From: Rotaria macrura
Taxonomy: Eukaryota; Rotifera; Eurotatoria; Philodinida; Philodinidae
Direction: 5' to 3'
DNA: 64,000 nt
Assembly (NCBI GenBank): GCA_900239685.1
Contig: OENT01000338.1
Span: 62,001-126,000 of the forward strand
Below the pieces are notes generated by a model. That model did not search any database. It was given only the letters and a program-made list of their open reading frames with translations, and had not been told where the DNA came from. Shown one piece after another: positions 35,701 through 47,678 of the stretch (its first letter is position 1; each line of letters starts with the position of its first letter). The translations under genes were made by a program, and so were the position numbers.

Positions 35701-38432
35701 CGTATGGCGTATATAGTTTATTAATCTGTAACCAACCATTATGAAGACAAGGTGGTTTCGTTGATAGAGTTGCTGTCGATGACGATGACGATGATATAGA
35801 TGATTTCCGATTAGGTCTGGTTGTAGATGGAGGTACAACAGGAGATAATGAAGATGAAGAATCATTAGTCGATGGTGGTATATTTGGAGATGAAGAAGCT
35901 GAAGGTGAACTGCCAGTTGATGATGTTAGTGATGCTGGAGTCGTATTTGAAGCAGTTCGAGTATTGTTTGAAAGCACTAAATTATGATTGAATCATCAGC
36001 ATCCATAGACTATTAGTTACTCATGAAACAAAGAACTTAACGAAATCTGTATTATGATCTGTGAATGTTTTGAATTATCATCTGTAGAAAGTTAAGAATC
36101 TACATCTTCAGTGAAACCGATCTATTAGAAATTCATAAATATTGGTTGCTGTGCAATGCAGGAAGGATAGCATTGGGGGGGGGGGGGATGCAGTAAGAAG
36201 TCTGTTTTTAACGTCACAAAGTAGTTCAGTATTTAGTAATAATACTGTTGCAGTAAGTCGTTTAGTGACCTATTTCTAGATTGACATATACTTTGAGTGG
36301 CACGATTATAAAGTGTATGTGTACTTAAGCATTACATTGAACGAAATACGATTCCATGGCAAGTTAATTTCGATTAGTCTTTAACTTTCATATCATTAAG
36401 CATAGTATTGCAATCGATGGGATTAGAGTGTAATATGAAAGAGCAAGCATGCCAACTATACAACGACGAGTAAGAATCAATTTATAAGATAATATTCTAG
36501 TAATTCGATCTTATCGCTCCATTTGATTGTATGCTTGCTTCATTCTAATAGAAGAGCTTTTCAGATTGATGAATAAGGCTTAAGCTCAAGGACTTCGGGT
36601 TAGACTGATCTTTTTTTGCAAGACAAGAATTAGTATCAATCGTAGAAAATGTACTCAACTAGTGAATCTAGGAGAAGGTAGCACGTTATTCTGACAAAAC
36701 GATATATTGCCATTATCTCTGTGAATGCTTCAAACAGTTGTAAGTTGTATTCAATTGATTGTTTACCTGTATTTGTGGAAGTTTTTGGATTGGTTGGCGG
36801 TGATGGTACTAACGGCTGTTGTTGAGGTGTCGGATACTGCAATGGTCGTGTGGGCACTACAACAGCGTAAGGATTTCCAATTGATTTTTGTGGCCGTGAA
36901 GGACGTGGCATGTTAGGTGTCGATGTTATAGGTCGTGAAATATTATCACGAGAGAGGTCTGTTGATGGACGCAAAGATTGTATCTGAAAGGAAGCGTCGT
37001 GTGGTATAATTGCTGATTGTCCACGTAAAATGGCCGGCATAGAAGTCATGAAATCGGACGATCGTTGCACAGTTTGTTGAGGCTGTGGTAGTAATTGACG
37101 TAATGCATGTACTGAACTATTTGAAGGAGCAGGTGCTGATTTGTAATTATGACGAAGATGTTCGTAAAATGGAAGAAAATCGGACACACGCACTAATTCA
37201 TCGTAGGCATTAAATGGTTGTCGCGAATATGTCCAACGTGAATGATGGCTATTGATTCTATTTAGTAGTTCAGATTCAGATGCAGTGACTGAGTATGTAT
37301 CAATGGATTTTCTATATTGATACTGATAAGAACGATGAATAACATCTTCAGGATAATCCAATAATACTTTACGAAGCATTCGAATACAAAAATATTTTGT
37401 ATCACCACTGAAATAAAAACGAAATTTTATTTCAAAATATTTCTCATTTCTTCTGATAAATGTAGCTTCTTCTATTAGAAAGACTTAAACATGGAAGGAA
37501 ATTTCAATGCTGTTAATATCTTAATCTTTAATGCAGCTTTTCAAATAAATCTTCAAAAAAGTCTGTAAGGGTAATCATTTTTCTCGTGGATTCATTTATA
37601 TAACTACAATTAAGATTTTCAAACCCTACACTTCTAATCGTATCAAGTATGTTTCTGTCTGACACAAAGAAAATTAACTTATTAGTATTAGATTTACATC
37701 TACATGAAGGTAAATTTTTCTAATTTTCTTTTTGAATCCGTCCGATTTTATTACCAAATTAAATTAGACAGATCATTCACTTGATTACATCTGTCATACT
37801 AATTCTTCAAAAGATGAACACGTCATTGGCAAGAAAAAAGAAACAAACAACGTCATTAGAATAGACAACGTGCGAATGATTTCTATTGTTTTAGTAGTAT
37901 AAATATTCACATCAGATTTCGAAAGTGACATGCAATGAAGAACTAAAACTAATGATGTTACATCATTTTACGCTTGATTTCAATAGAGCACGGAGAACTA
38001 GTATTTCTATCTCTAACAGTTTGTGTCTACTATATACTAAATACGAAGATCGATGTCTATGGTTAAATTCATTCAAGTTGTAAACATAATATTTAACACT
38101 GAAACTTTGGAGAGATTCTGAAATAAAACTAGTAATCATCGATTTCTTACTGCAATTAACTTTTTAAAGTTCTAAACAATGAATTTACTTCTTTCATACC
38201 GAAAAATCACAGGCATGTAAGCATCACTTTGTGGTATTTTTTCCCAAGCAAATTGGCCTTTCACTGAGGTTATATCAATCGCGTTAGGGTCGACCAATCG
38301 TTGAGATAATATTCCTGATGCTGTTTGAAGCATTGCTGCAGCTGGAACTGGTGCCGGTAAAGATACAACAGGTACACTTAGTGCAGTTCTTATAGGTTGT
38401 TGCATATTTCTTGACTGTTCATGTTTGACCAT
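32720..38432 (-). CDS. Unrecognised conserved-looking 902-aa nuclear-type protein
   Basis: Six exons: 38200-38432, 36767-37407, 35062-35976, 34939-35003, 33226-33625 and 32720-33174. They sum to 2709 nt with all junctions in phase. The start is ATG at 38432. The protein appears to be built from about four loosely similar 90-residue modules. Module 1 runs from FAWEKIPQSDAYMPVIFRGD to DFLPFYEHL. Module 2 runs from CLHNGWLQINKLYTPYV to LIQLSAFYEYC. Module 3 starts DWPSIVQINGGICRLRN. Module 4 runs from TIQFHGHSVTAYI to FTRLIDIKDAEKHW. Linkers are Pro/Ser-rich, especially 292-360. Basic clusters near the C terminus (NLKRRL, ERIHKRVR, NRKRTL, NKKSK) suggest nuclear import. The end WFRKYNIEDCCITLNQF looks folded. 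I do not recognise the family and give no function. Confidence 0.72.
36175..36187 (+). repeat. 13-base G tract in an intron
   Basis: An uninterrupted run of 13 G within intron 2 of the 902-aa gene, so 13 C on the transcribed sense strand. It is striking in such AT-rich DNA. Confidence 0.85.
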
Positions 38433-39486
38433 TATTTATATATGCTACGAAGATGATGAGAGACGATCAATAAATAACTTCAAAACATTCTATGTATCTA
38501 CTTGATCATTTAGACGATGACTGACCGAATTGCATAATCACTGATCGGTTTAACATGGAAGAAATAATAATCTAAAAAATATGAACACGATGTAAAATTG
38601 TGTAATGCAACACTAGCGACACATCTCAAAACAAATAAATGATGGTTGGACACTATCGATATGAGACAGATTAATTGAAAAAGACGAATGACGTATAATA
38701 TGAGTCTGAAGTAAAGAAATGAACAGCTTCATATTACACGATACGAAAATAAGAAGGCAAGAAAAGCGACGAGCATACAATTGCATTGCCTTATGAGAAA
38801 GAAAGCAAGAAATAAGAGCGAAAGATAGCCTACCCTGTCGCTTAGAACTTACCCGCCGCGTAGATAGAAATAGTATCGACCAAAGAAGGAACAAATAAGA
38901 AAAAGAAATAAATGCTAGATAACCGAACGAAAGAGTATTGAGTTAAGCTAAGTATGCAAACAAACATAGCTCTTCAGTTCGTCCTTCTACGAATGGGTAA
39001 ACAAGTAAAAAGAATACAAGAGAAAAAGCACTTGACGAAGTGCAAAAATAGTAGGTACTTCTTTTAATGCATGATGTAAACGTTAAATGCTAACAAAGAC
39101 TAAAAATTCAGCCTATGTCGAAACAGAATAACAGGAAACACTATTTGTAATTCTTTCGTTGAAATCAATCACTATATTATTTAACTAAATCAATTTCTAT
39201 CAAATAAAATATTTGAAAGAAAGAAATTGATTCACATTTTTTTCAAAAATAGAGGTCACTAGTCATGAAAAACAACGTGTTGATATAGTTTACTACTAGC
39301 GACACTGTTAGCTAAACTGAAGCCATGCAGATTAGCAGTCCTTTTCCTATGCATCATAGCGAAAAACCAACAATGATTGATGCTGACTATGAGTCCTATG
39401 CAGAAAACAAGAAATTCACAAGCCATTCCATTAGTAGTCTATTGTTAAATTTTGCAGAACAAAAAAAAGATATTATTTACTTCTAT
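38433..39486. other. Promoter side of the 902-aa gene, otherwise empty
   Basis: No supported gene. The interval marks the switch from the gene-rich to the gene-poor half of the window. Confidence 0.5.
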
Positions 39487-40091
39487 GTAGGCATGCACAA
39501 AATCCTGTTTTTAAGTGATAAAGATGACTCATTTTCGATGTGAAGAACAACCATCAGTTCTTGTCAAATCTTCGGATGTTCTCTACTCAAGCCTTATTGC
39601 TCTATCTGATACAATATATACCCAGGTCAATCAAAACGGATATCCGTTACGGACCGTTGAGTGGATCCAGTTATACGGACCGTAACATCATTAAAATAGG
39701 GCCGTATACGGCCGTATTTTCACAGTATACGATCCTTTATTACTGTGCCCAGAAATAGTACTGTATACGGAGCCGTATAATGTGAAAATACGGCCCTATT
39801 TTAATGATGTTACGGTCCGTATAATTGCGTCCACTCAACGGTCCGTATCGCTCGACCTGGGTAGACATATCAAATCTTCCTTTAACAGTTGTAGGATTTG
39901 ACCAAAAAACGTGAATTTTCGATCGAATTCTGCACATTTTAATATAAGATTTGACATATCTATATATTGAATCAGATAGAGCAACAAGGCTTGAGTAGAG
40001 AGCACCCGAAGATTTGACAAGAACTGATGGTTCTTTACATCGAAAATAATTCATCTTTATCCCTTCAAAACAGGATTGGGTGCATGCCTGC
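39487..40091. repeat. Imperfect palindrome split by a TIR element
   Basis: Left arm 39487-39620 pairs with right arm 39961-40091. Shared stretches include CTTGTCAAATCTTCGG, GCTCTATCTGAT and AAAATCCTGTTTT-like cores. Between them sits the element 39621-39861, and then a 99-bp loop whose own ends (TAGACATATCAAATCTT and its complement) are also inverted. Paired frames at 39325-39758 and 39740-40054 are mirror products of this repeat, not genes. Confidence 0.85.
39621..39861. mobile_element. 241-bp TIR element filled with CGTATACGG words (copy A)
   Basis: Ends are CCCAGGTC and GACCTGGG, perfectly inverted, with TA on both sides as a possible 2-bp duplication. The interior is itself almost palindromic: TACGGACCGT, GGCCGTATACGGCCGTATT and their complements flank a short centre. 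No coding capacity. Confidence 0.75.
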
Positions 40092-41290
40092 TTCTATGAT
40101 CTATTTGCCGTCAGTAGTTTTACAGTCTCTAATCGATAAAAACTGACTACATCTCAAGTGTAGAGGATAAATGTTGCAGATTTATGTCATTTGGCTCTAC
40201 GCTAGAAGTATGCACCGAATATTAAATGTCAAAATCGATAATCTCTTATTTGACTTCTGTTTTCTTCCTAAAAAGTCGCTACACTTGCGTTAATAAATGC
40301 AGGAAATCCAGATATTTCTGTTTTTATGTCACACTCAACTGTGTTCATAAGGCTTTGTTATACTACACTTCGCAAGATCCAACTAATGTCTAACCGATGA
40401 AGCACTCAAACCAACTATTTAATACAAAGCTGTAGTATGCTATTTCTCAACCGGTTATGTTACTAGAAGTCGATTACATACATAGACTAAAAATAGGTCT
40501 AATCTGTATATCGATAGAAAAATGCCAAAGGATATTCTAATTAAGAACATACGGTCGTTGAAAAAGGACGGAAACGACAAGCGATGAAAAATGAGAGATA
40601 AAACGTCGTCAACAAATAATCAATGCAACGAAGGGATGTGTATAATGGAAGATGATGTGCCAAGGATGTGGGCAAGTTATCATATTATAAAGAATTGACA
40701 GTGAGTTGTTACGAAAGTGAGTCAAAAAACTGTAAGACATTAAATGAGTTTTAAAGATCTAGCTGAATGTTTCCTAACAACCTCTTGACTTGAAATCACT
40801 CAGCAGAATCTACCAATAAGCAAGCATGTATTGCTATCATATAGTGAATAATTAAAGGTTTACAATGAATCTATCGTAGGTGACAGGTATAACGCTGGTT
40901 TTAGTCTCAATTGATTGTGTACTGTAATTTAACTCACTGAATTGCTCTAAGGAAAGTCCCGAACTAGGCTGTTATTCAACACTATGCTCTGGACGGAATG
41001 CCGACTGACTGTACGAGCCTGAAAGGTATTAGGTCAGAGCTTTAAATGACATTTACCCTTTTAAAATCTTACAATCTCGTAGGGAAATGATAATGAATTT
41101 TAGGCGCATTGACTTATAATGATCTACCTGGCAAACATGAGACAATGAGTGTGAATTAGCAATAGACATACATAGAAACTATTAGCTGTTACTTATTGTT
41201 TTTCGCATATCTTATATCTACCGGCTGCTGCTGAAATTTGACAATCGGATTGTCAGATGCGTATTTGTCACATTTTCACAATCTTTCTAT
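40092..41290. other. Intergenic, nothing recognised
   Basis: AT-rich sequence without supported genes or clear repeats. Confidence 0.4.
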
Positions 41291-41641
41291 CCTAGAGAAA
41301 GCACTGAGCTCAAGGTACCCATGTACTGAGATGTTTTCAGCAGGGTAACCAAAAATCTAGCCTGCTACCAGTATTGAACAGGAACTTGGTCCAGTTCCCT
41401 GTTGGTAATATTTTCGGCGCCTAATATTGATCAGGTACCTACTCAAGTACTTAACCAGCTTCTAAGGCATTGTAAGGAATCTTTTTCAAAAGTTAGTCGA
41501 TTCAGCGCATGGAAACATTTTGAAGTCTCGATCAAAAAAATCCAAAACGTACCTTCGGGTGCTTAGGTAACTCAAAGTTCCTGTGACATATTGATAGCAG
41601 TGCACCCTTTTGGGTACTCTGACCTAGGTACTTTCTCTAGG
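41291..41641. mobile_element. 351-bp TIR element with GGTACC words
   Basis: Terminal inverted repeat CCTAGAGAAAG on both ends. The interior repeats GGTACC, AAGTACTT, AGGTACCTA, GGTAACC and GTTCCCTG-like words. No clear target duplication and no coding frame. Confidence 0.6.
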
Positions 41642-44600
41642 TTACGTCCAACTTTTCCACTAAAAGTGATAGTGAATTACTGAGAACAGGTAGCGGGCTT
41701 GAGTCGTGACTCATACATCTAGAAGGAGATGTTGGAAGCAGAAGATGAAGAATTTACTATAGCAACTTAACTACTCAAAAACAATAAGTGATCTCTGTAT
41801 GCACTTCGTGCCATCAGTTGATTTGATAATAAACCCAGCAAGAAATTTATTGACCCAATAAAACCTACCATAAATTTGGTAAACCTTCGCATGACGATCA
41901 AGACAATAAACTTAGAGAGATAACGCTATTTGTTTTCATAAGCACTCATAGGGTTTATTATCTTCATAGCTGTGCATTGGTTTATGAAAATAAAACGTAA
42001 CGAGGTCAAGATATAGAAATTACGTGCAGTAGTAAAACTAGATAACTTATTAGACAGTAAGGATTAGTAGTCTTTTTATTCGAATCAGGGAGCCATTCTA
42101 TGTTAATACAAACGGTAATGATCAAACTAAGGATAATGCAGCCTTCAGAGTTGATCATAGAACTCCAGCTTTCAAGTCTTCGCTGATTTTAAAGTTTTCG
42201 AAACCGACAGTAACTTCTTCGGGATAGAAATGCACCTTAGAATCATTGATTTCGGCTTCGTAATCGCAGATCTATCTTTAATGAATCTATGAAAGGTTTT
42301 TGAAAATTTCATAAAAGATGAAAAACTTCATGAAAGCTGTAAAAGCTTGCTTAGGGAATATTAGAGTAATAAACCTTCTTGCAAGATTTATGAGAATAAT
42401 AAATCCACTTTAGCACAGTTTATTACTCTATTATTTGTTTTCTCAGCACAGATGGTTGGATTTTCTAAAAGATTATTACCAGTTGCATTGCGTACTGAGT
42501 CTTCACAAAAATGGGCGAAACATGGGTTTAGAAAAGCAAGCAGAAATTTTGTAAAAGCAACTTGTATCAGACGAGCTTTCATCTAGCTGACAGATACTTG
42601 AGTATAATTTTTTACACTTACCTTGTTAAATCTTAATTCTATGTTGTCTAATGTCGAATTTTTTACTGATGGATGCAGATATATGTGTCTAATTGGCTAG
42701 TTCATTATAAATTGAACTGTACCCGTACAGAAGTATTCCATCAAGCCTTTTAAATTTAATTCGACAATGTTTGGAAAATTATAGATATTTTGATAAACAA
42801 AAATGAGTGAATCAAGAGGATAATTAATGCAACCTATAAGGCTTATCATTACTTACGGTAACGATAAATAGCATTAAGCGACCACAAACTGGAGTCGTAG
42901 ATATGACGTTTAGCTAATTTAGCCGAAGTCAAGAAACACGTGCCTAACTTTCAAAGCTAACTAGCATATGAAAAATCCTCATGAATAATTTATTTGATTG
43001 TACTATATTGCAAAGCGTGAACATTGAGAGAGATAGAGATGGTGATAAGACACAAGAGTGAGATAAGAAATGTGAGAGAAAACGGTAAGACATTTTATCC
43101 TATGTTAAAATAGGTTAGTCCTCGAACTTTCAGTGACCTATAGTAGTGAACTAACAGTGAATGAATAAAGAGACAAAAAATGAATGGATGTGAACTAATG
43201 GCAAAAGCGAGAGCGAACACCATGTGTGATGCGTTCTCTTTTCTTTTTGCATATAATCTTTCCTCTCGTTCTTTCGTACGCCCTCACGCATTTTCTCTGT
43301 TAACTTATAAGTGCAAACGAAACGGTCGTCCGCCAATGCTCTTGTCTCTTTTACTATTTTCTTTTCTCTATGAAGCATTGACGACCACTCAGTGCGCACA
43401 CAGTGTATACTTAGTCATAAGAGCTTTTTTTTGTTGACTGTGCATTGTAACTTAGCAACTACTGGTTGATTCATGCATCGAACGACATTTTTGTCGAAAA
43501 AAGCAATCATATTACAAATAATACCATGCATAATGCTTGTAAAAAAAACAATGGAACATATCTTTATAATTACATGTTGAGAATTCTTTTGAATGCAGCC
43601 ACAAGGACGAATCTTATAGGACACCACACTTATTTGATTTGTTGTCACTCGGTAAGCATATACTTCAAAATGTTCTGTCCATTAAAGCAAAGGCTGATGA
43701 ATTCATTTGCATTCTTACCATGTTGATTGTGTTTCTTGTGCTTGAAATGGTTCATTATTTGCTTTCGATTTATTGCGCATATATTGAAGCTGTTTAAATT
43801 TTGAGATTTGCTGATGAAAGGTCTCACGGTTTTCCCATAATTTGCGTAGTCATGCATATGTGATACCAACTTCAATACTAAGTTACTACGGCATATGTCA
43901 AGTGATCATAATATGCTTAGTAATCATGTAATATAGTTGCTTTAATTAGTATTTGTGACCCAGCAACATGTGAGTTTTAAAATACTCTCTATCGTGCCAT
44001 ATAAGCACCCAAAAGAAAAAGGAAAGTAACACTGATGATCATGGAATTACCACTTTTCTCTTTATTTTTTTAAGAATTTTTATAGTATATAAGGTTCGTA
44101 CATTGTTTGCTTTAGGATTTTGACTTCAATAGAACGTTTTTCTTCTGTTCTACTTTTTCGTGAGACAGATCAGAAAGGGTATTTGAGTGTTTTAAAAATC
44201 AAGTTGTCCAAGTAATAAAGAAAAAGTCGCACAAGTGTACAAGCCGAAATCCTATTGCATTAAAATGATAAGACTTCTTAAAAAGCTGGCATTCCAGCAC
44301 GAGAAACTTGTGTTCAATTGATGAGATCGTGTTTACTAGAAATAGCTTCATGTCTTAATTCTTACAATGGAAATCTAATGATATTCGGAAAGGTTGGTGA
44401 TTTCTCCATAGGACCGAAACTGCATCATCATTATGAAAAATGAATGTTGACAGGAATGATAGAATGATATTGTCTTGGTGTCGCAATCTAAAATTTCTTC
44501 GTTTCAGGAAGAAGGAAAACGAGAACGACCATATATTGTCACGAAAGGACATGCTACTCTCTACAGTGAAGAAAATATTGGAAAAGTCACTGTGTCAATA

Positions 44601-45800
44601 TCTATAATATGTTTCTAAATATTTACCCATGTCAATTGAAATGCCCATGCATGACGTAGCTATTACGAAGCACGCCAATACTTTAATAAGGATCCATGAA
44701 AGCATTTGTCACAGTACTCAGCTATAGAACGCCCATATCACACACACTGACGTCTATGATAGTAGATGTGTCAGGTCTGTTTGTGTCCAACACGCGTCGT
44801 CTGCTTCAGACCATAAGGGATGCATCTAGTAATTAAAATATGAATTGTAAACTCAGCATTTATTACCGTCCGCTTGCATAGAGGTTACGACCAATTATAA
44901 TTATACAGAATGTGTTCTGCTAATAAAATGTGTCTTTAGTTTTTCAGTTGATAATAACAAGTGGCAAATGCAATCTCATGAAACATTTTGTGTCATTCAG
45001 CAATACCATCATGTTTCTGGTTACTTAGATAGTCTAACCTTAAGCTTTTAGCGCAGAAAGCAATACTATACATTCTGGTGAAACAACAAAGAATCAAGAT
45101 TAAAAACAAATTACGATCATTCTAATAAATTTTTTTCTGATACATTTCTTGGCACACACCTCATAAAGAGCTCATTACTCAACATCAGCTTCAAGAAGAA
45201 GGTTAACTAGTTAGAGTAACATGACAAGTGCTTGAGGCTACTATACCCAAGTGCTTGTACAGAGAAAGACATTAGGCAAAATTAAAGTTTTTCAATATAG
45301 CTGTGAGAATCAAGCGTACGTGACGTATTTTATTCATCTCAATGATCTCTTTTCTACGACTGTTTTATAAGATTATGGTAATCTGAAAGACATCAAAAAC
45401 ACAATTTTTCGATAAATACTTAATGTATAGTATGCTGTTTGGGCAAAAGTGAGACAATGCTCCGAATTTCGTAGCTGTCTTTTTGAGATTCATATGTATA
45501 GAGTTAGGGTTAACAGAGAACAGATGATGCTCAAAATGTTTCTCATAAAAATTACATATACTTCTTCCAAAATTAGCCATAACTAAGTTAATCACATTCC
45601 GCTCAAATAGATTTAGTTTCAACGCAATATGACTGATATCAGATCATATGTATTAATTTTATTGTAAAAGACAATATACTAACATATTTAGCCAATTGAT
45701 AGAAACAGTTTGACTTGTATTTTGAGGGTTTCCTATGAATTCTACCTACTCTTCAATGACTGCCTTGGGTGTTGGAAAATCTAACAGGCAGCAAATATAT
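41642..45800. other. 4-kb gene-poor stretch
   Basis: No supported gene. From 41826 to about 42430 the word AATAAACC and its variants recur, with GATAATAAACCC at the left and the inverted GTTTATTACTC at the right, probably another degraded word-filled element. Frames at 43151-43437 and 43415-43875 are mirrored and motif-free. Confidence 0.4.
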
Positions 45801-46806
45801 CCACGTCTCCTCGTGCGTTGTCCGTACGCGTACGTAACGTATATTCGCATTGGTGCACGTGATGTCACTGTGGACGTACTCGCACTAATGTGTACGCATG
45901 AGTCATATTTTAGTACGCATTACGTGATTCTGTTTCCAAGAGAGAGGTCAGTGACAAATAGAAATGGCGTAAAGTAACAAAGACATAACGGTCTACGTTT
46001 TGTTTTCACTTAGAGTACATAAATCGAGTAATTACTTATCTACCGAGTAATTTCTTTTGTTTTTAAAATGTTTATAAAATATAAATATTTTAGATAGCAT
46101 TTTTTAAATACAAGATTTTTAGAAAATGTACATATTTTCTCTTTGCGTAATATGAAAAAATTATAATTATTGGCTTCGCTATACGTTGTAATATAGCTAA
46201 AGTAGTATTTGAACATGTTTTTTCTAAAGATACACTCTATATTTTTTAGGCGACTTTAAAAATAAATAATTAAGTTCATTTAAATCATTTTATAATTTCG
46301 TCAACAAAATGTTTATGTTTTGCTTTTAATTCATAATATTTTTTTACGAAAATAATTTTTCTCGACGTCACTATCCTGATATTTTTATGATTTATCTTTT
46401 CTTAATATTTTTTGACATAATTCGACGCTAATTAGAACTAAATGTATCGATACAACTACGTATTTAGATTTACAATGTAATTTTATCATTAATGCATTCG
46501 TAACGAATAGATATCTAAAAATATTACACACCACAACGACTTTTACGGGAATATTTTTGAAATATGCAATAGAAGGTCGAGAATCAGAAAGATCTGAAGG
46601 GCAGCATCTCCCAAGAGATTTAGAAGGCACCAACAGGAGAGCAAAAAAGAGCGCACGCTACAGTCAGTACGCGCACTATTTCTGCTTATGTCATGCTTCG
46701 TGCTTGTGACCGAGCGTGACGGACGTCATGCGCACAGATGCTGCGTATGTCACGCGCATGAAAATGCGCACATAGGCGAACGAAGAACGTACGAGAAGAC
46801 GTTGGG
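45801..46806. mobile_element. About 1-kb TIR element with TACGCGTACG / TGCGCG words at both ends
   Basis: The left end CCACGTCTCCTCGTGCGTT matches the reversed right end CCCAACGTCTTCTCGTACGTT. The outer 150 bp at each side are packed with GTACGC, TACGCGTACG, GCACGTG and TGCGCGTGAC words. The middle (about 46000-46600) is extremely AT-rich and word-free. No transposase. Target duplication not identified, so the exact borders are approximate. Confidence 0.6.
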
Positions 46807-47358
46807 ACACCGATGATATCGGTAGATATCACCACATTCGCTGCATCGTGCAATCGGAGGTATGGAATGTGGTGCAATGTATTGATATCACTAGTGCAAA
46901 ACAGAAATTAATAATGTATATACCACCAGATACAGAGAGTCTTTCTTCATAAGGTCTACAACATATATCCTGCCTCTTGGTGAAAAACTTATAATCATCT
47001 TTCAAAAATGTTTTCAAGTGCCTTGCTGTGTTTGCAACTATGCTTTTTCATACCTTGGTCTTAATGAAGCCATTGTTCACCATCATAGCTTATCTTATTA
47101 CAAAGTACTGCTTACGTCTCTATCGAATTCAATATTTCATTTGATAATTTCCAGTCGATCTGCTGAGATGATCGACTGCATGAAGCATAACTAGTTATTT
47201 GTTTTATGCCAGAAGAATATTAAAAGCAATATCAAAATCATCAATTAAAAACCTATACAAAATTTGAGAATTTAACTAGGAAGAAGACTTGAAGAATTGT
47301 GTTTTAATTATCAGGAACTAAAAAACGAGTTGAGATACCATAAGGAAAAATGTACTTT
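46807..47358. other. Intergenic, nothing recognised
   Basis: Spacer between two repeat elements. No gene evidence. Confidence 0.4.
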
Positions 47359-47678
47359 CCCAGGTGAATGAATCCGATACCGAATCCGATCGGATCTGAT
47401 GAAATCTTATGGGAATCCGGGTTGTGGAAACAGTAACGGATCCGACGGAAGAAACTTATTTTCTTATTTGTGTACGAATCAGCATTTAATCCCAATAGTG
47501 GAGGCCTGTTTTATCATACGATGAAATCCAATCGGATTCCGATAGTAGGATTCGATAAAATCCAACACTAGGGATCCGAATCTCGGATCGCAACCAGGAA
47601 TCCGATGGTATTTCGTCGGATAAGAGAAATTCCGATAGAAACATGATCAGATCCAATGGTCGGAATGATCCTCCTGGG
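47359..47678. mobile_element. 320-bp TIR element with GGATCCGAT words (copy C)
   Basis: The left end CCCAGGTGAATGAATCCGA pairs with the reversed right end CCCAGGAGGATCATTCCGA. The interior repeats GAATCCGAT, CGGATCCGA and ATCCGATCGGAT. A TTT on both sides is a weak candidate duplication. The first 150 bp resemble 58846-59000 (shared GGAGGAAAC/GGAAGAAAC..TATTTT and CCGATA.CGAATCC stretches), so this is a family. Confidence 0.7.

Noticed and set aside
39325..40054. Frames around the 39.5-40 kb palindrome as genes
   Set aside because: They mirror each other through the inverted repeat and start in non-homologous flanks.
43151..43875. Genes at 43 kb
   Set aside because: Sense and antisense frames overlap, and composition is that of low-complexity DNA.
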